From an uncultured Eudoraea sp. (GTDB lineage Bacteria; Bacteroidota; Bacteroidia; Flavobacteriales; Flavobacteriaceae): a stretch of DNA of 11,237 nt. Below are positions 7,536-11,237 of the stretch, piece by piece. The stretch is taken from contig CAJQNH010000066.1 in NCBI GenBank assembly GCA_905479615.1, forward strand, positions 1-11,237, read 5' to 3'. The notes under the pieces are model-generated. The model ran no database searches. It was not told the DNA's origin and saw only the letters and a program-made list of their open reading frames with translations. Each line of letters starts with the position of its first letter. Position 1 is the first letter of the stretch. The position numbers and the translations under genes were made by a program.

Positions 7536-7558
7536 TTGAACTTAAGTCCTAAATACAG

Positions 7559-9232
7559 ATGAAAAAACAGTTAATCAAAGTTGTACTTTCTTGTGCAGTG
7601 ATAATGGGAAGTTTTACATTTAATAGTTGTAAAAAATCTTCCTCAGCATCATCAAAGAATGTTTCAAGAGCTACAGGCTGGAAAATAAACTCCAAAGAGG
7701 GTGGTTTTCAGCACAATTCTGACTTTAGAGAACAAGAAACGGGTCCCGGACTTGTTTTTGTTGAAGGAGGTACATTCACAAAAGGAAAGGTACAGGATGA
7801 TGTAATGCATGACTGGAATAATACTCCAAGTGCACAGCATGTTCAATCTTTTTATATGGATGAAACAGAGGTAACCAATGTAATGTATAAGGAGTACCTT
7901 GATTATCTTAAAGCGGTATACCCTCCAGAAAATCCAAAATACGCTAATATTTATAAAGGCGCTCTTCCGGATACTTTAGTATGGAGAAACCGATTGGGAT
8001 ATAATGAAACCATGACAAATAATTACCTTAGGCACCCGGCATATTCTGAATACCCGGTGGTTGGTGTGAATTGGATACAAGCGGTTCAGTTTGCCGAATG
8101 GAGAACTGACAGGGTTAACGAAGCAATGCTGGAAAAAGAAGGTTATTTAGCTCAGAATGCAAAATACCAGTCAATGTCTGGTGAGGTGGAAGGCACTTTT
8201 AGTACTGAAGCTTATCTAAATCGTCCAGAATCTGTATATAATGGACAAATAGATTCCCTGCAAGGCAAAATGAAAAAAGATTCTGTTTCCAACTTTGCCA
8301 CAAGAAGTACTGGTATTATTATGCCTGCATATAGGCTGCCTACGGAAACCGAATGGGAGTATTCAGCTGCTGCATTACAGGGATCAAGGGAATACAATAA
8401 TTATAGAGGTAGAAAAAAATATCCATGGGAAGGCGATTATACAAGAAATGGCCAACGAGTGGGAAGAGGTGATCAGTTAGCAAACTTTAAGCAAGGAAAA
8501 GGTGACTACGGCGGAATAGCCGGCTGGTCCGATGACGGCGCTGATATCACCGCAGAAGTAAAATCATATAAACCCAATGATCTTGGTCTTTATGATATGG
8601 CAGGTAATGTTGCCGAATGGGTTGCTGATGTTTATAGACCAATTGTGGATGACCAAATAAGTGATTTCAACTACTATAGAGGAAATATTTACATGAAAAC
8701 GGCGATAGGCGAAGATGGAAAGGTAACTATTCTGCGAGATAGTATAATTTATGATACGTTACCTAATGGAAAACTTGTAGCTGTAAATCTACCTGGTGAA
8801 ATTAAAATGGTAGCTGTTGATGAACAGGAAACCTATTTAAGAACCAATTTCTCAGATAGTGATAACAGAGGCTACAGGGATGGTGATGCTGGTTCATCCA
8901 GATTCTTTGACCGATTTGCTGGGGATGATGATGAGGATCCGGCCCGAAAGATGTATGATTCTCCAAAACACAATGTAGAGTTTGATTCTACCGGACAAAT
9001 AATTCGCGAGTATGACAAAAGCAATAATAGGTCGACACTTATTAATGATGAAGTCAGGGTTTATAAAGGTGGTTCCTGGAAAGACCGTGCATACTGGTTA
9101 GATCCTGCACAGCGGAGATTTTTACCACAATACATGGCCACAGATTATATAGGATTCAGATGTGCGATGTCCAGAGTTGGATCTAAAGCAAAGACCAAAA
9201 ATAAAACTGTAAGAGGCAAAAAAGCCAAATAA
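7559..9232 (+). CDS. gldJ: Gliding motility lipoprotein GldJ
   Basis: A 557-residue lipoprotein with a signal sequence ending in an FNSC lipobox (lipidated Cys24). The body has the formylglycine-generating-enzyme/sulfatase-modifying fold: DETEVTNVMY (101-110), YPVVGVNWIQAVQFAEW (165-181), RLPTETEWEY (259-268), GLYDMAGNVAEWVADVY (343-359), VYKGGSWKDR (501-510) and IGFRCAMS (531-538). After the lipobox only one Cys remains (Cys535), and the catalytic cysteine pair of true FGEs is missing, so the fold is structural rather than enzymatic. In F. johnsoniae GldJ is needed for gliding and for stability of the GldK-type type IX secretion parts. A basic C-terminal tail (Lys/Arg-rich, last 17 residues) is present, at the end known to matter for motility there. 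It is followed by a strong terminator and then murF, and is divergent from porV. Confidence 0.95.
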   Translation: MKKQLIKVVLSCAVIMGSFTFNSCKKSSSASSKNVSRATGWKINSKEGGFQHNSDFREQETGPGLVFVEGGTFTKGKVQDDVMHDWNNTPSAQHVQSFYMDETEVTNVMYKEYLDYLKAVYPPENPKYANIYKGALPDTLVWRNRLGYNETMTNNYLRHPAYSEYPVVGVNWIQAVQFAEWRTDRVNEAMLEKEGYLAQNAKYQSMSGEVEGTFSTEAYLNRPESVYNGQIDSLQGKMKKDSVSNFATRSTGIIMPAYRLPTETEWEYSAAALQGSREYNNYRGRKKYPWEGDYTRNGQRVGRGDQLANFKQGKGDYGGIAGWSDDGADITAEVKSYKPNDLGLYDMAGNVAEWVADVYRPIVDDQISDFNYYRGNIYMKTAIGEDGKVTILRDSIIYDTLPNGKLVAVNLPGEIKMVAVDEQETYLRTNFSDSDNRGYRDGDAGSSRFFDRFAGDDDEDPARKMYDSPKHNVEFDSTGQIIREYDKSNNRSTLINDEVRVYKGGSWKDRAYWLDPAQRRFLPQYMATDYIGFRCAMSRVGSKAKTKNKTVRGKKAK

Positions 9233-9255
9233 TTTTATTTGTAGAATAAGAATTT

Positions 9256-9284
9256 AGCCCCGATGTTAGCATCGGGGCTTTTTT
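9256..9284 (+). terminator. Intrinsic terminator of gldJ
   Basis: A perfect 10-bp stem AGCCCCGATG / CATCGGGGCT (9256-9265 and 9270-9279) with loop TTAG, followed by TTTTT. G+C-rich stem and T tract make this a textbook intrinsic terminator, 24 nt after the gldJ stop. Its T tract runs almost into the murF -7 element. Confidence 0.92.
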
Positions 9285-9285
9285 A

Positions 9286-9293
9286 TATATTTG
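9286..9293 (+). promoter_or_regulatory. -7 promoter element of murF
   Basis: TATATTTG is a perfect TAnnTTTG match. The murF ATG begins only 4 nt later (9298), so transcription would start at or next to the A of the start codon, giving a leaderless or nearly leaderless mRNA. The -33 position falls inside the gldJ terminator stem and shows no clear TTG, which weakens the promoter match. Confidence 0.55.
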
Positions 9294-9297
9294 TTTT

Positions 9298-10572
9298 ATG
9301 ACAATTGAGAAATTGCACCAACTTTTTTTAAAGTATCCTCAGGTCTCCACAGATACCCGTAACATTGAACCTAATTGTATATTCTTCGCCCTTAAGGGTC
9401 AAAATTTTAATGGCAATAAATTTGCATCTGAAGCCATAAGTAATGGTGCGGCATTTGCTGTTGTAGACGAAGAAAAGTATGTAAAAGGTGATGCTTTTAT
9501 TTTAGTAGACGATGTCTTAAAATCCCTTCAAGAACTGGCAAACTATCACAGGAATTTTTGCAAAGCAAAAATTATTGGGCTCACAGGAAGTAATGGAAAA
9601 ACCACAACCAAAGAATTAATATTTGCTGTCTTATCCAGGAAATATAATACGATTGCCAACAAGGGAAACTTAAACAATCATATAGGGGTTCCGCTTTCGC
9701 TACTTACCATTAAAAAAAATACAGAATTCGCCATTATTGAAATGGGTGCAAACCACGTAAAAGAGATCGAGTTTTTGTGCAAGCTTGCGCAACCAGATTA
9801 TGGCTATATAACTAATTTTGGGAAAGCCCATCTGGAAGGCTTTGGAGGTGTAGAGGGTGTTATAAGAGGTAAAAGCGAACTCTACGACCACCTTATTGCG
9901 AACAAAAAATTTGCTTTTTTAAATGCAGATGATGCAATTCAGAAAAAAAAATTAAGAAGTTACCCCAGAAAATTTGGCTTTAGCACTTCAGATCCTAATA
10001 ATTATAGGATAAATTATTTGGGAGCACATCCTTTTGTAAAGCTGGAAGCAGAAAAATCCGAAATTAACACCCAGCTAATAGGGAGTTATAATTTTAATAA
10101 TTGTTGTGCCGCAGTGCTAATGGGAAAATATTTTAATGTGCCATTAGAGGAAATTAAAAATGCGCTTGAAGCCTACATTCCACAAAACAATCGTTCACAG
10201 ATTATAGATAAGAAGGAATATCACATTATTCTTGACGCTTATAATGCAAATCCGAATAGCATGGAAGCGGCCCTGAATAATTTTAAGAATTTTCCCGGGA
10301 GTGGGAAAGTTGCTTTCCTGGGAGATATGTTTGAGCTAGGTGAAAAAGCCAATGAGGAACATCAAAAAATTGTTGATCTAGTCTCAGGGATGAATTTTGA
10401 TAAGGTGTTTTTAGTAGGACAGAATTTCTATAAAACAAAGTCGGACTTGGCAAAATTTGCGACTTTTGATGACTTATCCAGCTTCCTTAAAAGTAATAAG
10501 TTAAAAAAAGGAAATCTCCTGATTAAAGGATCTCGGGGCATGGTCCTGGAAAGAATTCTGGATTATCTATAA
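9298..10572 (+). CDS. murF: UDP-MurNAc-tripeptide--D-Ala-D-Ala ligase MurF
   Basis: A 424-residue Mur ligase. It adds D-Ala-D-Ala to the UDP-MurNAc-tripeptide in the last cytoplasmic step of peptidoglycan precursor synthesis, using ATP. Domains: an N-terminal UDP-binding domain (about 1-90, STDTRNIEPNCIFFALKG), a central ATPase with P-loop GLTGSNGKTTTKE (94-106) and NKGNLNNHIGVPLSLL (121-136), and a C-terminal domain (about 290-424) with DAYNANPNSMEAAL (313-326) and KGSRGMVLERI (410-420). The NANP-S-M motif is typical of MurF rather than MurC, D or E. The start is fixed by the N-terminal helix beginning MTIEKLHQLF; there is no ribosome-binding site because a terminator T tract and -7 box occupy the upstream region. 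It follows gldJ after 65 bp but is probably a separate unit. Confidence 0.95.
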   Translation: MTIEKLHQLFLKYPQVSTDTRNIEPNCIFFALKGQNFNGNKFASEAISNGAAFAVVDEEKYVKGDAFILVDDVLKSLQELANYHRNFCKAKIIGLTGSNGKTTTKELIFAVLSRKYNTIANKGNLNNHIGVPLSLLTIKKNTEFAIIEMGANHVKEIEFLCKLAQPDYGYITNFGKAHLEGFGGVEGVIRGKSELYDHLIANKKFAFLNADDAIQKKKLRSYPRKFGFSTSDPNNYRINYLGAHPFVKLEAEKSEINTQLIGSYNFNNCCAAVLMGKYFNVPLEEIKNALEAYIPQNNRSQIIDKKEYHIILDAYNANPNSMEAALNNFKNFPGSGKVAFLGDMFELGEKANEEHQKIVDLVSGMNFDKVFLVGQNFYKTKSDLAKFATFDDLSSFLKSNKLKKGNLLIKGSRGMVLERILDYL

Positions 10573-10601
10573 CTCCAAACAAGTTTGATGTAACTTCCTA
10601 A

Positions 10602-10636
10602 AAGCAAAACTACACCTATGGTGCCGCTTTTTGCTT
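10602..10636 (+). repeat. Stem-loop just after murF
   Basis: Outer arms AAGCAAAA (10602-10609) and TTTTGCTT (10629-10636) enclose a second short stem, CACC/GGTG (10613-10616 and 10620-10623) around TAT. It starts 29 nt after the murF stop and could end murF transcripts, but no T tract follows the stem, so it is not a standard terminator. Confidence 0.4.
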
Positions 10637-10742
10637 GTGGAGTGTATTGAAAGGAAATCAAACTGAAGTCATCGAATTAATTAATATGTTCGATAAATTT
10701 CAACCAACAAAGAACTATAAGATACCACCATTGGAAGATTAA
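10602..10742 (+). pseudogene. Possible remnant of an unrecognised gene (C-terminal fragment)
   Basis: An open frame without an upstream ATG encodes about 46 residues ending in a stop at 10740-10742. The peptide has coding-like character: an amphipathic helix-like segment (LKGNQTEVIELINMFDKF) followed by a Pro-containing tail (IPPLED). It resembles the end of a helical-repeat protein, but I cannot name a family. The only in-frame ATG (10686) would leave an 18-residue peptide. It could be the residue of a gene lost by deletion, or a chance open frame. Confidence 0.22.
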
Positions 10743-10764
10743 ATAGTACTTTCCTGGCAATAAT

Positions 10765-10810
10765 ATGTGTTAGCCACCTGATAATAAAGGGTTTTGTAAC
10801 CTTAACACAT
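10765..10810 (+). repeat. Inverted repeat with internal hairpin in the post-murF region
   Basis: Perfect 8-bp arms ATGTGTTA (10765-10772) and TAACACAT (10803-10810). Inside the loop, AAGG-GTT...AACCTT near 10787-10802 can form a second short stem. The motif GTTAG recurs at about 10769, 10812 and 10836. No terminal duplications or transposase frame were seen, so the nature of the element is unknown. Confidence 0.4.
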
Positions 10811-10843
10811 GGTTAGCAACTCACCTAAGACAGGAGTTAGGCA

Positions 10844-10851
10844 TAAATTTG
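10844..10851 (+). promoter_or_regulatory. Candidate -7 element before the small ORF
   Basis: TAAATTTG, a perfect TAnnTTTG match, 21 nt before the ATG at 10873. A matching TTG about 19 nt upstream is absent. It would give a leader of about 15 nt. Confidence 0.3.
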
Positions 10852-10872
10852 TATCAGAGATTAAAAAATACA

Positions 10873-10995
10873 ATGACTAATGAAATAGAAAAGAATTCAA
10901 TGGAGGTATTGAAAAAGGGTTTACCACAACACTATAAGACCATTGAGGTGATTGCTGAAAATGCCATAATATTTAAGGAATTGGCTAATGATTAA
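10873..10995 (+). CDS. Possible 40-residue small protein, or 5' part of a decayed gene
   Basis: ATG at 10873, stop TAA at 10993-10995. The peptide begins MTNEIEKNSMEVLKKGLPQH and ends IFKELAND. It looks like one or two charged helices. The LKKGLPQHYKTI stretch is loosely like the start of small DNA-binding proteins common in Bacteroidota, but the helix-turn-helix part is not present, so I make no functional call. The same frame continues downstream with stops at 10993, 11005 and 11059 and coding-like stretches between (for example KITAFDKKPILVQE and LADLKLEIEKFLLKSELNKN, ending at a stop at 11131). This suggests the short frame may be the front of a degraded longer gene. A -7-like box lies upstream. 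Confidence 0.35.
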   Translation: MTNEIEKNSMEVLKKGLPQHYKTIEVIAENAIIFKELAND

Positions 10996-11133
10996 TATAT
11001 TTGTTAGCGAATTATAAAAATTACAGCCTTTGACAAAAAGCCAATTCTTGTCCAAGAATAAAGATATTCCCTGGCAGATCTCAAACTAGAAATCGAAAAG
11101 TTTTTGCTCAAAAGTGAATTAAATAAGAATTAA
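10996..11133 (+). pseudogene. In-frame continuation with stops (possible degraded gene tail)
   Basis: This is the same reading frame as the small ORF at 10873. It is interrupted by TAG at 11005-11007 and TAA at 11059-11061 and ends with TAA at 11131-11133. The last segment, LADLKLEIEKFLLKSELNKN, reads like a helical C-terminus. Stops are common in AT-rich noncoding DNA, so this could be chance. A perfect -7-like TATATTTG at 10996-11003 has no obvious gene to serve. Confidence 0.2.
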
Positions 11134-11153
11134 CCCTTTCGAAATTTAATATT

Positions 11154-11237
11154 ATGAAATCAAAAACGAAAAAGCCTGCTGTTTTAATTGTCCTTTTTAT
11201 GACCCTTCTGTTTTTGGGGGCTTGTAAAATGGAAACA
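11154..11237 (+). CDS. Lipoprotein, N-terminal fragment cut by the window end
   Basis: The first 28 codons are visible, starting MKSKTKKPAVLIVLF. A basic n-region, a hydrophobic core and the lipobox LGAC (Cys24) make a type II signal peptide, so the product should be a lipid-anchored envelope protein. Nothing of the mature domain except KMET can be read, so no function is assigned. The spacer upstream (11134-11153) is AT-rich with no ribosome-binding site I recognise. Confidence 0.7.
   Translation, partial: MKSKTKKPAVLIVLFMTLLFLGACKMET

Noticed and set aside
7559..9232. Reading GldJ as an active formylglycine-generating enzyme
   Set aside because: The active-site cysteine pair is absent and the overall sequence is GldJ-type.
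10800..10842. Possible integron attC site (GTTAGGC at the right end, CCTTAAC at the left)
   Set aside because: The left core does not complement the right core (5 of 7), the flanking arms do not pair, and the span is shorter than usual attC sites. No integrase was seen.

Overview
The window looks like a chromosomal core segment from a Bacteroidota genome, most likely family Flavobacteriaceae. The evidence is the gene set: the gliding/type IX secretion lipoprotein GldJ, the type IX outer-membrane protein PorV, and pyruvate dehydrogenase E1-alpha and E2 genes side by side without E1-beta. The spacers are AT-rich. Several start regions carry the Bacteroidota -7 element (TAnnTTTG) instead of an E. 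coli-type promoter, and no strong Shine-Dalgarno sequences were evident.

Layout. Minus strand, read right to left from about 7.1 kb: porV, an intrinsic terminator, cytidine deaminase (cdd) with its own promoter, pdhA (E1-alpha), pdhC (E2, two lipoyl domains), a terminator-like hairpin, a lipoprotein M28 peptidase, a short-chain dehydrogenase that starts immediately after the peptidase stop, and a SprT-like zinc-metalloprotein. Plus strand from 7.56 kb: gldJ, a strong terminator, then murF, whose start codon lies only 4 nt after a perfect -7 element. The last 660 bp is a poorly coding, hairpin-rich stretch with gene-remnant-like reading frames and one plausible 40-residue ORF. It ends with the first 28 codons of a lipoprotein gene cut by the window edge.

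How the genes relate. GldJ and PorV belong to the same envelope machinery (gliding and type IX secretion) and are divergently transcribed from a 463-bp spacer. PdhA and PdhC are two parts of pyruvate dehydrogenase; E1-beta and E3 must be encoded elsewhere. MurF (peptidoglycan precursor synthesis) and Cdd (pyrimidine salvage) are housekeeping enzymes.

I see no CRISPR array, insertion sequence, tRNA, rRNA, defence island or obvious novel system. The observations most worth a second look are: the absence of porU, which in Flavobacterium johnsoniae lies between gldJ and porV; the structured porV-gldJ spacer; the terminator/promoter overlap at a probably leaderless murF; and the decayed-looking region after murF.
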